Shown here piece by piece: positions 1 through 11,555 of a DNA stretch of 64,000 nucleotides. Positions within the stretch are counted from its first letter, which is position 1. The number at the start of each line of letters is the position of its first letter. The position numbers and the translations under genes were made by a program. Below the pieces are notes generated by a model. That model saw only the letters and a program-made list of their open reading frames with translations, had not been told where the DNA came from and did not search any database. Source of the DNA: Wenzhouxiangella limi (lineage in GTDB: Bacteria > Pseudomonadota > Gammaproteobacteria > Xanthomonadales > Wenzhouxiangellaceae); NCBI RefSeq assembly GCF_010499265.1, contig NZ_JAAGSC010000044.1, positions 372,521 through 436,520 on the forward strand. The letters run 5' to 3'.

Positions 1-571
1 CCGGCGAACAGCAGTGCCGCGACCTGCGCTCGGAAGGGGCAACAAAGGTCGCCGAGCTGCGCCGCAAGGCTTTCGCCCGGGCGCGACAGCGGGTCAGCGC
101 GGCCATTGCCGAGGAGCGCAAGCGCATGGACCAGGCGATCGGCCGGGTCGAGGCAGAAGTCGAGACCACCCTGCGCCAGCGCCTGCTCGCCCACGATGCC
201 GCACTGGTCGAGCAAGGCCGCCGCGTGCTGATCGAGAATCTGCAGCGGCGCTGGCAGGATCCCGACGCGCGCAGCGCCTGGGCCGCCACCCTGGTGGACG
301 AGGCGGCGAACGTGGTGATTGCGCGCGATTGGCGGGTCGAATGTCCAAACGGCTGGCCCGGAGAAGAGCAGGCCGAGCTCGCTCGACGCGCGGCCGAGGC
401 GCACGGTGCGCGCGTCGAGATCGTTCCCTCCGACTCGCTCGAGGCCGGACTGAAGCTGGTCAGCGGTGGCCTGGTCGTGGACATGAGCCTGGCTGGCCTG
501 CTGGTCGATGAGGATTTCATCGACGGCGCCCTGCTCGATCTGGTCGGACGGGCGAGTGCGGGAGAAGCGTC

Positions 572-575
<4 letters not shown>
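1..575 (+). CDS. ntpE: V/A-type ATPase subunit E, 5' end outside window
   Basis: Peripheral-stalk subunit that links the A3B3 head to the membrane sector of a V/A-type ATPase. The frame is open from base 3, so the start lies upstream and about 190 C-terminal residues are seen. The N-terminal half is a charged Arg/Glu/Ala-rich helix, probably coiled coil. The C-terminal part has the hydrophobic GLKLVSGGLVVDMSL stretch expected of the globular head-binding domain of subunit E. The stop overlaps the next gene as ATGA, so translation is probably coupled to subunit A. The assignment rests mainly on position plus this C-terminal pattern, because subunit E diverges quickly. Confidence 0.8.
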
Positions 576-2318
<1,743 letters not shown>

Positions 2319-2329
<11 letters not shown>

Positions 2330-3710
2330 TGTCATCCTCAGCGGCGCCCTGACCGGGCTGGAAGGCCCGTTGCTGTTTGCCCGCCGCGAAGCCAACGTGG
2401 CCTTGAACGACGCCGTCGAGGTCATCGGTCGCGAGGGCCGGGGGCGGGTCGGCCGGGTATCGGCGCTGGACGAGGAAGCCATGGTCATCGAGGTGCTTGA
2501 ATCGACCACCGGGCTGGACCTGGACGGGACCCGCATCCGCATCCGCCAGCGGCCGCTGGAAATGGCGCTGGGCCCCGGTCTGCTGGGTCGGGTGTTCAAC
2601 AGCGTCGGGGCGCCGATCGACGGCGGTCCGGCGCTGCCGGCCGAGCGCCGCCAGCGCGTCGACGGCATGGCCATCAACCCGGCCGCGCGCGACCTGCCGC
2701 GCGATTTCATCGAGACCACGGTCTCGACCATCGATTTGATGAACAGCCTGGTCCGGGGCCAGAAGCTGCCGCTGTTTTCCTGCGGCGGCCTGCCGCACGA
2801 TCGCCTGGCCACCCAGATCGCCCAGCGTGCCCGGCTGCGCGACGCCCAGGCCGGCGAGTTCTGCGTGGTCTTCGTCGGCATCGGTGTGCCCTACGACACC
2901 GCCGAGAACTTCCGCTACGCGATGGAGAAATCCGGCGCCCTGGCGCACACGGCGATGTTTCTCAACCACGCCGACGAGCCGTCCACCCAGCGCCTGCTGA
3001 CCCCCAGGTTCGCGCTGACCGCGGCCGAGTACCTGGCCTTTGTCGAAGACCGGCACGTGCTGGTGGTGATGACCGACATGACCAACTACTGCGAAGCCCT
3101 GCGCGAGGTCTCGGCCAGCCACGGCGAGATCCCCAGCCGCAAGGGCTATCCCGGCTACATGTACTCCGACCTGGCGACCATTTTCGAGCGCGCCGGCTGC
3201 ATCAAGGGCCTGCCGGGAACCCTGACCCAGCTGCCCATTCTGACCATGCCCGGCGACGATATCGGCCACCCCATCCCGGACCTGACCGGCTACATCACCG
3301 AGGGCCAGATCGTGCTCGGGCGCGAGCTCGACCGCAAGGGCGTCTACCCGCCGGTCGAGGTGCTGCCCAGCCTGTCGCGTCTGATGGACGCCGGCACCGG
3401 CAAGGGCTATACCCATCCCGACCACCCGGCGCTTTCGAATCAGCTGTTCGCCTGCTACGCGCGCGCCAGCCGGGCGCGCGTGCTGGCTTCGGTCATGGGC
3501 GTCGACGGACTGCCGGAAACCGACCGCCGCTTTCTCGAATTCGGCGATGCTTTTGAGGAACGCCTGGTCAGCCAGCAATACCCGCGCACGCTCGAAGAAA
3601 GCATGGCGCTGGGCTGGGAGCTTCTGCGCGCTCTGCCGGTGTCAGAGCTGACGCGGCTGTCGGGCGAGCAGCTGGCCTGCTACATTGAAGCCCCGGCCGA
3701 GGCCGGCTAG
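2319..3710 (+). CDS. ntpB: V/A-type ATPase non-catalytic subunit B
   Basis: Regulatory subunit of the A3B3 head, 463 residues, usual length. It has no classical P-loop (FSCGGLPHDRLA occupies that place), as expected for subunit B, and it retains the VGIGVPYDTAENFR and TDMTNYCEALREVSA signatures. The ATG at 2319 is chosen because a strong AAGGAGG site lies at 2306-2312, six bases upstream. The longer open frame from 2262 has no such site and would run far into ntpA. The spacer to the next gene is only six bases. Confidence 0.95.
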
Positions 3711-3716
3711 CGCGCC

Positions 3717-4328
3717 GTGGCCGGGACCGAGACCAGCCCGACCCGCAGCGCCTTTCTCGAGCTGCAGGACGAGCGCCAGGTCGTGCGCGAGGGCTTCGAG
3801 TTCCTCGACGAGAAGCGCGTCATCCTGGCCCAGGAAATGCTGCACCGGCTGGAAGTCTTTCAGCTTGATCGAGGCCGCTACCAGGCCCTGCACGCCGAGG
3901 CCGTGGTCGCCGTGGCCCGCGCCCTGGGCCGACACGGGCTCGATGGGCTGGAAGTCCAGCCGCCGCAGGTGCTCAAGTCAGCCAGGCTTGATCTGCGCGA
4001 GCAGCCTTTTCTCGGCGTGAGTCTGGTCGATGCCGAACTGGACCTGGAGCCGGGTGCGGCTGAACCGGCAGTCAATCCCTCGCCGGAGGCCAGGCGCTGT
4101 GCCGCAGCCTTTGGCGAACTCACCCGGCTGGCGCTGGCCATGGCGGTCCAGCGATCCTGCCTCGAGCGCCTGATTGACGAATACATCCGCACCGAGCGCC
4201 GCGCCCGCGCGCTGGAAAACGTGGTCCTGCCTGAAATCACCGAATCGCTGGAATTCATCAACGAGCAGCTCGAAGCGGTTGACCAGGAAGAAGCCATCCG
4301 CGTCAGGACCGCGCGCAAAAGCGATTGA
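3717..4328 (+). CDS. ntpD: V/A-type ATPase subunit D (central stalk)
   Basis: Central rotor-stalk subunit, 203 residues, predicted mostly as two long helices at the N and C termini ([21 protein letters not shown] and the [19 protein letters not shown] region). The latter motif is typical of subunit D. The GTG start at 3717 follows ntpB by six bases. The stop codon lies inside the -35 box of the promoter for the downstream tRNA cluster. This is the last gene of the ATPase operon. Confidence 0.9.
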   Translation: MAGTETSPTRSAFLELQDERQVVREGFEFLDEKRVILAQEMLHRLEVFQLDRGRYQALHAEAVVAVARALGRHGLDGLEVQPPQVLKSARLDLREQPFLGVSLVDAELDLEPGAAEPAVNPSPEARRCAAAFGELTRLALAMAVQRSCLERLIDEYIRTERRARALENVVLPEITESLEFINEQLEAVDQEEAIRVRTARKSD

Positions 4329-4353
4329 CCGGAACCAGGCCAGCGCCTACAAT
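4325..4353 (+). promoter_or_regulatory. Sigma-70 promoter of the tRNA cluster
   Basis: TTGACC (4325-4330), 17-base spacer, TACAAT (4348-4353). It overlaps the stop codon of ntpD and lies 16 bases before tRNA-Pro, the right place to start the tRNA transcript. Confidence 0.7.
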
Positions 4354-4369
4354 CGACCGGCTATATGTT

Positions 4370-4446
4370 CGGGGTGTAGCGCAGCCTGGTAGCGCAACTG
4401 CTTTGGGAGCAGTAGGTCGCAGGTTCAAATCCTGCCACCCCGACCA
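4370..4446 (+). tRNA. tRNA-Pro(TGG)
   Basis: Complete cloverleaf of 77 nt. Acceptor CGGGGTG pairs with CACCCCG, the anticodon stem is ACTGC/GCAGT, loop TTTGGGA gives anticodon TGG, and the T arm is GCAGG/CCTGC. The CCA is encoded (4444-4446). It is the first gene of a tRNA cluster upstream of tig, an arrangement known from Xanthomonas-type genomes. Confidence 0.97.
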
Positions 4447-4497
4447 AAAATGACTTGATTTTGCGCCCGTAGCTCAACTGGATAGAGCATCGGCCTT

Positions 4498-5191
4498 TGA
4501 GCAGCGCAGCCTTCGGGTTGCGTGACAAAAGGAGCCCCTGTCGGGAAACGGAACCGGCAGGGTGGACTGCACTGTAACGGGGAAACCTTAGCGGCGGCCG
4601 CGGCCGGCCGATGGCAATCCCGTGGAAACCGTCGGTTGCCCTATCCGATGGAGTAAGATGTGTGGCGGGTTGGTTTTGGCCTTCTGCCATGCATCACACC
4701 AAGGAAAAAGGTGACCTGGGAGTCTTGAAGGCTCAGGTGGATTTGTTCGAGCAGGGATTTACGATCCTGCAGCCGCTGACCGAGCACGCCCCGTTTGATC
4801 TGGTGGCGTATCGAGGAGGACGCTTCGTTCGGATACAGGTCAAATATCGCAGATTGGACCGCACGGGAAAATTGGAAGTCAAGTTCTGGACTTCCTGGGC
4901 CGACAGAAATGGAACCCATAGCGTGCCAGTCGACAAGAACGAGGTCGACGTCTACTGTGTTTATTGCCCGGATACGGATGAATGCTATTACCTTGATCCT
5001 GGTCAATTTGGCTACTCGGCCTGCCTGAGGGTAAGGGCGACCAAGAATCGTCAATCGCGCGGCGTTCGTTTCGCGAGCGACTTTCGACGGGTTCCGTAGA
5101 GACTATACGTGCAGCACCTGAGAAGGTGAAGAGATAGTCCAGACCACAAACCCGGCCCAGGGCCGGGGCCGCGAAAGCGGTAGTTGGTAAG
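4498..5191 (+). mobile_element. Group I intron (tRNA-type) with homing endonuclease ORF
   Basis: The 694-nt insert begins after a U and ends with G (5191), as group I introns do. The catalytic core is visible. P3 pairs CTGCAC (4567-4572) with GTGCAG (5109-5114). P7 pairs GACTAT (5101-5106) with ATAGTC (5134-5139); the latter belongs to the conserved S element GAGATAGTCC. P8 is CACCT-GAGA-AGGTG (5115-5128). P9-like hairpins follow at 5151-5167 and 5169-5180 (the latter CCGC-GAAA-GCGG). Near the 5' end a UUCG-capped hairpin lies at about 4504-4523, and CCTTT at the splice site can pair with AAAGG near 4530 as P1. I could not settle the register that gives the usual G-U pair at the splice site. 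The coding ORF sits between P3 and P7, probably in the P6 region. Confidence 0.9.
4689..5099 (+). CDS. Intron-encoded PD-(D/E)XK homing endonuclease
   Basis: 136 residues from ATG 4689. The family-typical opening HTKEKGDLGVLKAQVDL follows at once, which is why this start is preferred over GTG 4662 or ATG 4611 in the same frame. The core fits the PD-(D/E)XK fold: APFDLVAY with Asp37, then RIQVKYR with Gln50-x-Lys52, where Gln replaces the usual acidic residue. This pattern is known from the group I intron endonuclease family typified by cyanobacterial I-Ssp6803I. A later VDVYCVYCPDTDECYYLDP segment also suits the family. The predicted job is to cut intronless tRNA-Arg genes near the insertion site and so spread the intron. 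The stop codon (5097-5099) lies two bases before the P7 strand, so ORF and ribozyme core are packed together. No damage to the ORF is visible. Confidence 0.85.
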   Translation: MHHTKEKGDLGVLKAQVDLFEQGFTILQPLTEHAPFDLVAYRGGRFVRIQVKYRRLDRTGKLEVKFWTSWADRNGTHSVPVDKNEVDVYCVYCPDTDECYYLDPGQFGYSACLRVRATKNRQSRGVRFASDFRRVP

Positions 5192-5288
5192 CTAAGCCGG
5201 CGGTTGCAGGTTCGAGTCCTGCCGGGCGCGCCATGACATTCGGTCCGGGTTACAATACCGGGCTCGGAAAAATAAAAGTTTTGCCTGT

Positions 5289-5365
5289 GGTGGGCGTAGC
5301 TCAGTTGGTAGAGCACTGGATTGTGGCTCCAGAGGTCGCGGGTTCAACCCCCGTCGCTCACCCCA
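5289..5365 (+). tRNA. tRNA-His(GTG)
   Basis: Acceptor GTGGGCG (5290-5296) pairs with CGCTCAC. An extra 5' G at 5289 can serve as the G-1 diagnostic of tRNA-His, facing discriminator C5362. The anticodon stem is CTGGA/TCCAG, and loop TTGTGGC gives GTG. CCA is encoded (5363-5365). Confidence 0.96.
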
Positions 5366-5371
5366 CCCATC

Positions 5372-5447
<76 letters not shown>

Positions 5448-5487
5448 AATTCCCTTATCGATTCACGGATACACGAGACGATCGAGC

Positions 5488-6771
5488 ATGCAGGTAAGCG
5501 TAGAGAAAACCGGTGACCTCGAGCGCCGGATGACCGTCCAGGTGCCCGGCGACGACATCACCTCGAAGGTGAACAGCCGGCTCAGCGAGTTGCGCCGCCA
5601 GGTGCGCCTTAAAGGTTTCCGGCCGGGCAAGGTGCCGCTGAACGTCGTGCGTCAGCGCTACGGCAAGCAGGTGCGCGAAGAGGTTCTCGGCCAGGTCATG
5701 GAATCCAGCCTGCAGGAAGCCATCGGACAGGAAGAAATGCGCGTAGCCGGCGTTTCGCGGCTGGAGCCCGCCAGCGGTCCGGACTTCGAGGGCGATTTCG
5801 AGTTCATCGCCGAACTCGAGGTCTTTCCCGAAATGCCCGAAATCGAGATCGCCGACCTGGCCTTCGAGCGCCCGGTGGCCGAGGTGGCCGATTCCGACGT
5901 CGACGACATGATCGACACCCTGCGCCAGCAGCGCCGCGAATGGGAGACGGTCGAACGGCCCGCGGCCATGGACGACCGGGTGCGTTTGACTTACGTCGCC
6001 GACGCCGAGGGTGAGCGCGTGCCGGAAGTCGGTCACCACGAACTCGCGCCCACGCTCGGCAACATGACGACCTTCCCCCAGCTCGAGGAAGCGCTCACGG
6101 GCATGTCGGCAGGTGAAAGCAAGGAGGTCGAGCTGACCTTCCCCGAGGATTACCGCTACCAGGCCCTGGCCGGCAAGACCGCCAAGGTCGAACTCAGCGT
6201 CCAGGAAGTCCAGGCCTCGGAGATGCCCGAGGTCGACGATGCCTTCGCCGATTCTTTCGGCGTCGATGGCGGGGTGGAACAACTGCGCGCCGACGTGCGC
6301 CGCAACCTCGAGCGTGAGCTGCGCCAGGCGGTTACCAACCGCCTCAAGACCGCGGTGACCGACGCACTGAGCGAGAAATACGCCGATCTTGCGCTGCCGC
6401 GTTCCAGCGTCACCCAGGAGGCGCGTCAGATGGTCCAGCAGATGCAGCAGCAGTCCGGCCAGCAGGCCGACCTGCCGCTGGAGCAGTTCATGCCGATGGC
6501 TGAACGACGTCTGCGCCTCGGCCTGCTGATGGGCGAACTGGCCCGCCAGAACGAAATCAGCATCGATCAGGGCCGGGTCCAGCAAAAGCTCGAGGAGGTC
6601 GCCGATACCTACGAAGATCCCTCGCAGATCATTGAAATTTACCGCGCCGACAAAAACTTGATGGACCAGCTGGAGAATCTGGTGCTTGAAGAGCAGGTGA
6701 TCGATCTCGTGCTGGACAAGGCCGAGGTCGCCGACAAGACAATGAGCTTCAAGGAAGCGCTGGAGACGTAA
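5488..6771 (+). CDS. tig: Trigger factor, ribosome-bound chaperone and prolyl isomerase
   Basis: 427 residues, normal length. The N-terminal ribosome-binding signature [17 protein letters not shown] is present. The FKBP-like isomerase domain follows (about residues 150-245, [17 protein letters not shown] to [13 protein letters not shown]), then the long helical chaperone domain. ATG 5488 is chosen because [15 protein letters not shown] is the family N terminus; the longer frame from 5434 would start inside tRNA-Lys. The stop overlaps the clpP start (TAATG), giving the conserved tig-clpP-clpX order that couples nascent-chain folding to the Clp protease. Confidence 0.97.
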   Translation: MQVSVEKTGDLERRMTVQVPGDDITSKVNSRLSELRRQVRLKGFRPGKVPLNVVRQRYGKQVREEVLGQVMESSLQEAIGQEEMRVAGVSRLEPASGPDFEGDFEFIAELEVFPEMPEIEIADLAFERPVAEVADSDVDDMIDTLRQQRREWETVERPAAMDDRVRLTYVADAEGERVPEVGHHELAPTLGNMTTFPQLEEALTGMSAGESKEVELTFPEDYRYQALAGKTAKVELSVQEVQASEMPEVDDAFADSFGVDGGVEQLRADVRRNLERELRQAVTNRLKTAVTDALSEKYADLALPRSSVTQEARQMVQQMQQQSGQQADLPLEQFMPMAERRLRLGLLMGELARQNEISIDQGRVQQKLEEVADTYEDPSQIIEIYRADKNLMDQLENLVLEEQVIDLVLDKAEVADKTMSFKEALET

Positions 6772-7391
6772 TGGACGAAAAAGCCCTCAATCTGGTGCCG
6801 ATGGTGGTCGAGCAGTCGGCCCGCGGCGAACGTGCCTACGATATCTACTCGCGCCTGCTCAAGGAGCGGGTCATTTTCGTGGTCGGACCGATCGAGGACT
6901 ACTCGGCCAACCTGATCGTCGCCCAGCTGCTGTTTCTGGAGTCGGAGAATCCGGAAAAAGACATCAATATCTACATCAACTCGCCGGGTGGTTCGGTCAC
7001 CGCGGGGATGGCGATCTACGACACCATGCAGTTCGTCAAGCCCGATGTGGCCACGATGTGCATCGGCCAGGCCGCCAGCATGGGCGCGCTGCTGCTCGCC
7101 GCCGGCGCGGCCGGCAAGCGCTACTGTCTGCCCAATTCACGGGTGATGATTCATCAGCCGCTGGGCGGATTCCAGGGCCAGGCCTCCGACATCGATATCC
7201 ACGCCCGCGAAATCCTCAAGCTCAAGGACAAGCTCAACCGGATTCTGCAGCACCACACCGGGCAGGATCTCGAGGTCATCGAGCGCGACACCGATCGCGA
7301 CAAGTTCATGTCCGGCGAGGACGCCTGCGAGTATGGCCTGATCGACGAAGTCCTGAGCTCGCGTCAGCCGCCCAAGGCAGTCTCCGAATAA
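6771..7391 (+). CDS. clpP: ATP-dependent Clp protease proteolytic subunit ClpP
   Basis: Serine peptidase subunit (206 residues) that forms the tetradecameric chamber fed by ClpX. The catalytic triad is visible: Ser103 in GQAASMG, His128 in MIHQPLGG, and Asp in the DTDRDKFMS segment. The oxyanion strand [11 protein letters not shown] is intact. The short N-terminal region may be processed, as in E. coli. The start codon overlaps the tig stop. Between clpP and clpX (7392-7506) a GC-rich inverted repeat (about 7402-7424) lies without a tight T run, perhaps a partial terminator. Confidence 0.98.
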   Translation: MDEKALNLVPMVVEQSARGERAYDIYSRLLKERVIFVVGPIEDYSANLIVAQLLFLESENPEKDINIYINSPGGSVTAGMAIYDTMQFVKPDVATMCIGQAASMGALLLAAGAAGKRYCLPNSRVMIHQPLGGFQGQASDIDIHAREILKLKDKLNRILQHHTGQDLEVIERDTDRDKFMSGEDACEYGLIDEVLSSRQPPKAVSE

Positions 7392-7506
7392 AACCGGGGG
7401 AAGCCGGCCATCCGGGCCGGCGCCGGGCTCTGACGTTTTCCTCGGCTTTCATGCTTTCGGGTACACTGTTTTCCTCAACGAATCAGCGGAAACCCCAGAC
7501 AGTCCC

Positions 7507-8769
7507 ATGAGCGATTCGAGCAGCGACGGCAAGATCCTGTACTGTTCCTTCTGCGGCAAGAGCCAGCACGAGGTCCGCAAGCTGATTGCCGGTCCCAGCG
7601 TCTACATCTGCGACGAATGCGTCGAGTTGTGCAACGACATCATTCGCGAGGAACTGGAGGAATCCAGCCTGGCCGAGCGCGAAGAATTGCCGACCCCGCG
7701 TGAAATCCATTCCTTCCTCGACAACTACGTCATCGGTCAGCAGCCGGCCAAGAAGGTGCTGTCGGTGGCCGTCTATAACCACTACAAGCGGCTGGAATCG
7801 CACAAGCATCGCGATGACGTCGAGCTCAACAAGTCCAATATCCTGCTGATTGGTCCGACCGGTTCGGGCAAGACGCTGCTGGCCGAGACGCTGGCGCGCA
7901 TGCTCAATGTCCCGTTCACCATCGCCGACGCCACCACGCTGACCGAGGCTGGCTACGTCGGCGAGGATGTTGAAAACATCATCCAGAAGCTGCTGCAGAA
8001 GTGCGATTACGACGTCGAAAAGGCCCAGAGCGGCATCGTCTACATCGACGAAATCGACAAGATCTCGCGCAAGGCCGAAAACCCGTCGATTACCCGGGAT
8101 GTCTCGGGTGAAGGGGTACAGCAGGCGCTGCTGAAACTCATCGAGGGCACTTCCGCCTCGGTTCCGCCCCAGGGCGGGCGCAAGCATCCGCAGCAGGAGT
8201 TCCTGCAGGTCGACACGCGCAACATCCTGTTCATTTGCGGCGGTGCCTTCGCCGGGCTTGAAAAGGTCATCCAGGCGCGTTCAGAGTCGGCCGGTATCGG
8301 TTTCCGGGCCGAGGTGCGCTCAGCGGAAACGGACAACACCTCCGAACTGCTGGCCCGCGTCGAGCCGGAAGATTTGATCCGCTTCGGTCTGATCCCGGAA
8401 TTTGTCGGCCGCATGCCGGTCATCGCCACCCTGGGCGAGCTCGACGAGGAAGCGCTGGTGCGCATTCTCATCGAGCCCAAGAACGCGGTCGTCAAGCAGT
8501 TCCAGAAGCTGTTCGAAATGGACCACTGCGAGCTCGAGGTCCGCGAGGACGCGTTGCACGCCATCGCCCAGAAGGCCATGGCCCGCAAGACCGGCGCCCG
8601 CGGTCTGCGCACCATCCTTGAAAACGTGCTGCTGGAGAGCATGTATGACCTGCCGTCGCTCGACGATGTCTCCAAGGTGGTCGTGGACGAGGCGGTGATC
8701 AACGGCGAATCCGAGCCCTATCTGATGTACGAAAGCAGCCGCAAGCAGCGCGCCGGGGCCGAAAACTGA
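7507..8769 (+). CDS. clpX: ClpX, ATPase specificity subunit of ClpXP
   Basis: AAA+ unfoldase, 420 residues. The N-terminal zinc-binding domain has Cys13, Cys16, Cys35 and Cys38 (CSFC...CDEC). Walker A is GPTGSGKT at residues 116-123, and Walker B is the VYIDEIDKI segment. The pore loop GYVGEDVEN and the ClpP-contacting IGF loop (within SAGIGFRAE) are present, followed by sensor 2 GARGLRTI. It lies 115 bases after clpP; an own promoter is possible but not convincing by eye. Confidence 0.98.
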   Translation: MSDSSSDGKILYCSFCGKSQHEVRKLIAGPSVYICDECVELCNDIIREELEESSLAEREELPTPREIHSFLDNYVIGQQPAKKVLSVAVYNHYKRLESHKHRDDVELNKSNILLIGPTGSGKTLLAETLARMLNVPFTIADATTLTEAGYVGEDVENIIQKLLQKCDYDVEKAQSGIVYIDEIDKISRKAENPSITRDVSGEGVQQALLKLIEGTSASVPPQGGRKHPQQEFLQVDTRNILFICGGAFAGLEKVIQARSESAGIGFRAEVRSAETDNTSELLARVEPEDLIRFGLIPEFVGRMPVIATLGELDEEALVRILIEPKNAVVKQFQKLFEMDHCELEVREDALHAIAQKAMARKTGARGLRTILENVLLESMYDLPSLDDVSKVVVDEAVINGESEPYLMYESSRKQRAGAEN

Positions 8770-8856
8770 GCGCGTCCTGATCCCCGTGGGCCGGTTTTTC
8801 ACGCCGGCCCGGCTTGCCTTGCTATCCTCCCCGGGGTGCCAGCCGCCCGGGCCGCG

Positions 8857-8885
8857 CTTGAATCCGGTACCGGCAAGGCCAATAT
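8857..8885 (+). promoter_or_regulatory. Possible heat-shock (sigma-32 type) promoter of lon
   Basis: CTTGAA (8857-8862) and GGCCAATAT (8877-8885) are separated by 14 bases, a fair match to CTTGAAA-N13/14-CCCCATNT. It lies 42 bases before the lon start, and heat control of lon is well known in the class. The -10 half is weak. Confidence 0.3.
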
Positions 8886-8926
8886 CTCTGGCCAGCAACC
8901 CTTCTTTCTTCAATATTCAGGAATCT

Positions 8927-11350
8927 ATGGCTACGCAAGCATCAAGCAGCGCTTCAGACATCACCCCACGTCAGCCCACGCCGGTCTTGAGCCTGCGCGA
9001 CGTGGTGGTCTTCCCGCACATGGTGATCCCGCTATTCGTCGGCCGCGAGCGTTCGGTTCGCGCGCTGGAAGAAACCATGAACGTCGACAAGCAGATCCTC
9101 CTGGTAACCCAGAAAAACCCGGAAACCGAGTCGCCGGACGCCGAGGATCTTTTCGACTGCGGAACCCTGGCGACCATTTTGCAGATGCTGCGCCTGCCGG
9201 ACGGCACCACCAAGGTGCTGGTCGAAGGCGTCGAACGGGTCAGCATCGACGAGATGTCCGAGACCGACGGCTATCTGGCAGGGCGCTGGCATTATCTCGA
9301 GCCGGCCGAGGCCGAAGACGAGCGCGTGCTCGAAGTCACCATGCGCAGCCTGGTTGGACTGTTCGAGCAGTACGTCAAGCTCAGCCGCAAGATTCCGCCC
9401 GAACTGCTCACCACGCTGGCCGGTATCGAGGATCCCAGCCGGCTGGCCGATACCATCGCCGCCCACCTGGGAATCCGGATCGAAGACAAGCAGCAAATCC
9501 TGGAAACCGCCTCGATCCTGGAGCGCATGGAGCGACTGATGGCGCTCGTGGAAGGCGAGATCGACGTACTCAAGCTCGAAAAGCGCATCCGCGGCCGGGT
9601 CAAGACCCAGATGGAAAAAAGCCAGCGCGAGTACTACCTCAACGAGCAGATGAAGGCCATCCAGAAAGAACTGGGCGATCTCGACGAGTCGGGCAACGAC
9701 CTGGGCGACCTGGAAGCCAAGATCGAGAAATCCGGGATGCCGGCCGAGGCCATGGAAAAGGCCAAGACCGAGTTCAACAAGCTCAAGATGATGTCGCCGA
9801 TGTCGGCCGAGGCCACGGTGGTGCGCAACTACCTCGACTGGATGCTGATGATGCCGTGGAAAAAGCGCAGTCGCATCCGCAACGACATCCGTGCTGCCGA
9901 GGAAATTCTCGAGGCCGATCACTTTGGCCTGGAACGGGTCAAGGAACGGATTCTCGAGTACCTGGCCGTCCAGCAGCGGGTCAAGAAGCTTAAAGGTCCG
10001 ATCCTGTGCCTGGTCGGACCGCCGGGCGTGGGCAAGACCTCGCTGGGTCGCTCGATTGCGCGCTCCACCAACCGCGAGTTCATCCGCATGAGCCTGGGCG
10101 GGGTGCGCGACGAGGCCGAAATCCGCGGTCATCGCCGCACCTATATCGGCTCCATGCCGGGTCGGGTGCTGCAGAACCTGGGCAAGATCGGTACCCGCAA
10201 CCCGCTGTTCATGCTCGACGAGCTCGACAAGATGTCGATGGATTTCCGCGGCGATCCGTCCTCGGCCCTGCTCGAGGTGCTCGATCCCGAGCAGAACAAC
10301 ACCTTCGGCGATCACTACCTGGAAGTCGATTTCGACCTCTCGGAGGTGATGTTCGTGGCCACGGCCAACTCGCTCAACATCCCGCCGGCGCTGCTGGACC
10401 GGATGGAGATCATCCGCATCCCCGGCTACACCGAAGATGAAAAGCTCAATATCGCCACGCGCTACCTGCTGTCCAAGCAGATCAAGCAGCACGGCCTCAA
10501 GGAAGACGAGATCTCGATCAGCGAGGGCGCGATCACCGACATTATCCGCTACTACACCCGCGAGGCCGGGGTCCGCAACCTGGAGCGCGAGCTGGCCAAG
10601 ATCTGCCGCAAGGTGGTCAAGGAGCTCAGCGTGGACAAGGCGCTTGAATCGCGCCAGGTCACGGTGCGCAATCTCGACAAGTACCTGGGCGTGCGTCGTT
10701 TCCGCTACGGCCGGGCCGAGGAAGAAAACGAGATCGGCCAGGTGACCGGGCTGGCCTGGACCGAGGTCGGCGGCGAGCTGCTGCAGATCGAGGCCGCGGC
10801 CGTGCCGGGCAAGGGCAAGCTGACCCATACCGGCCAGCTCGGCAACGTGATGCAGGAATCGGTCCAGGCTGGGCTGTCGGTTGTCCGCTCCCGGGCCAAG
10901 GCGCTGGGCATTGCCGAAGATTTCCACCAGAACCGCGACATCCACATCCACGTGCCCGAAGGCGCCACCCCCAAGGACGGTCCAAGCGCCGGTGTGGCCA
11001 TGGTCACCGCGCTGGTCTCGGTGCTGACCGGCGTCGCCGTGCGCGCCGATGTGGCCATGACCGGCGAGATCACTCTGCGCGGCAAGGTATTGCCCATCGG
11101 CGGACTGAAGGAGAAACTGCTGGCGGCCCTGCGAGGCGGCATCCGTCTGGTGCTGATCCCGCAGGAAAACGAAAAGGACCTGGCCGAAATCCCGCAGCGC
11201 ATCAAAAAAGGCCTGGACATCCGGCCGGTGCAGTGGATCGATGAGGTGCTCGAACTTGCTCTGGAGCACCTGCCCGAAGCCAGTCCGGACGACGATGCGG
11301 CCCCGGCCACGAAAGGCGAGAGCAACGAGGCGGCGATCCGGGCACATTGA
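8927..11350 (+). CDS. lon: Lon ATP-dependent serine protease
   Basis: Homo-oligomeric AAA+ protease that degrades misfolded and regulatory proteins; 807 residues. The N-terminal substrate-binding domain begins [23 protein letters not shown]. Walker A is GPPGVGKTS from residue 364, and Walker B lies in [11 protein letters not shown]. The protease domain has catalytic Ser687 in PKDGPSAG and the Lys of [13 protein letters not shown] 8927 was chosen because the residues before it in the longer frame (from 8786) are low-complexity and not Lon-like. It follows clpX by 157 bases; the start lies in a relatively AT-rich patch. The C terminus ends in an Asp/Glu/Ala-rich tail. Confidence 0.97.
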   Translation: MATQASSSASDITPRQPTPVLSLRDVVVFPHMVIPLFVGRERSVRALEETMNVDKQILLVTQKNPETESPDAEDLFDCGTLATILQMLRLPDGTTKVLVEGVERVSIDEMSETDGYLAGRWHYLEPAEAEDERVLEVTMRSLVGLFEQYVKLSRKIPPELLTTLAGIEDPSRLADTIAAHLGIRIEDKQQILETASILERMERLMALVEGEIDVLKLEKRIRGRVKTQMEKSQREYYLNEQMKAIQKELGDLDESGNDLGDLEAKIEKSGMPAEAMEKAKTEFNKLKMMSPMSAEATVVRNYLDWMLMMPWKKRSRIRNDIRAAEEILEADHFGLERVKERILEYLAVQQRVKKLKGPILCLVGPPGVGKTSLGRSIARSTNREFIRMSLGGVRDEAEIRGHRRTYIGSMPGRVLQNLGKIGTRNPLFMLDELDKMSMDFRGDPSSALLEVLDPEQNNTFGDHYLEVDFDLSEVMFVATANSLNIPPALLDRMEIIRIPGYTEDEKLNIATRYLLSKQIKQHGLKEDEISISEGAITDIIRYYTREAGVRNLERELAKICRKVVKELSVDKALESRQVTVRNLDKYLGVRRFRYGRAEEENEIGQVTGLAWTEVGGELLQIEAAAVPGKGKLTHTGQLGNVMQESVQAGLSVVRSRAKALGIAEDFHQNRDIHIHVPEGATPKDGPSAGVAMVTALVSVLTGVAVRADVAMTGEITLRGKVLPIGGLKEKLLAALRGGIRLVLIPQENEKDLAEIPQRIKKGLDIRPVQWIDEVLELALEHLPEASPDDDAAPATKGESNEAAIRAH

Positions 11351-11425
11351 GCCCCAGCCGGTCCGCGAATGCGTTTAAAATAATGTCAATTCGCGGTCTC
11401 GGCCTTCGCCGGGCGCCTTTTCGAG

Positions 11426-11454
11426 TTGCCGGCGGATGTCGGCTGAGATAGTAT
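11426..11454 (+). promoter_or_regulatory. Sigma-70 promoter of hupB
   Basis: TTGCCG (11426-11431), 17-base spacer, TAGTAT (11449-11454). It leaves a leader of about 95 bases before hupB, ending in a GGAG ribosome-binding site at 11543-11546. Confidence 0.55.
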
Positions 11455-11555
11455 CAACAAGGCACGCTTTGCCGTCCGCTGGCACTTTCGGTACCGAGGG
11501 GGATGCAGACCGACAGGGCGGTTTCTTTTCACTGGAATCTTTGGAGCAAGACAGA

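Larger units (their letters stand above)
4463..5233 (+). tRNA. tRNA-Arg(TCT), split by a group I intron (exons 4463-4497 and 5192-5233)
   Basis: Joining 4463-4497 to 5192-5233 gives a perfect 77-nt tRNA with encoded CCA. Acceptor GCGCCCG pairs with CGGGCGC, the D arm is GCTC/GAGC, the anticodon stem TCGGC pairs with GCCGG (one G-T), the loop reads CTTCTAA, and the T arm is GCAGG/CCTGC. The spliced molecule closely resembles E. coli tRNA-Arg4 (UCU). The intron falls between the first and second anticodon bases (34/35). Without splicing no tRNA can form from this locus. Whether another tRNA-Arg(TCT) exists outside the window is unknown. tRNA scanners unaware of introns are likely to miss this gene. 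Confidence 0.92.

Noticed and set aside
8787..8812. GGGCCGG...CCGGCCC hairpin after clpX as terminator
   Set aside because: The T run lies in the loop, not after the stem, so intrinsic termination is doubtful.
9032..11347. 771-codon minus-strand frame opposite lon
   Set aside because: Shadow of lon, no recognisable domain, no ribosome site.
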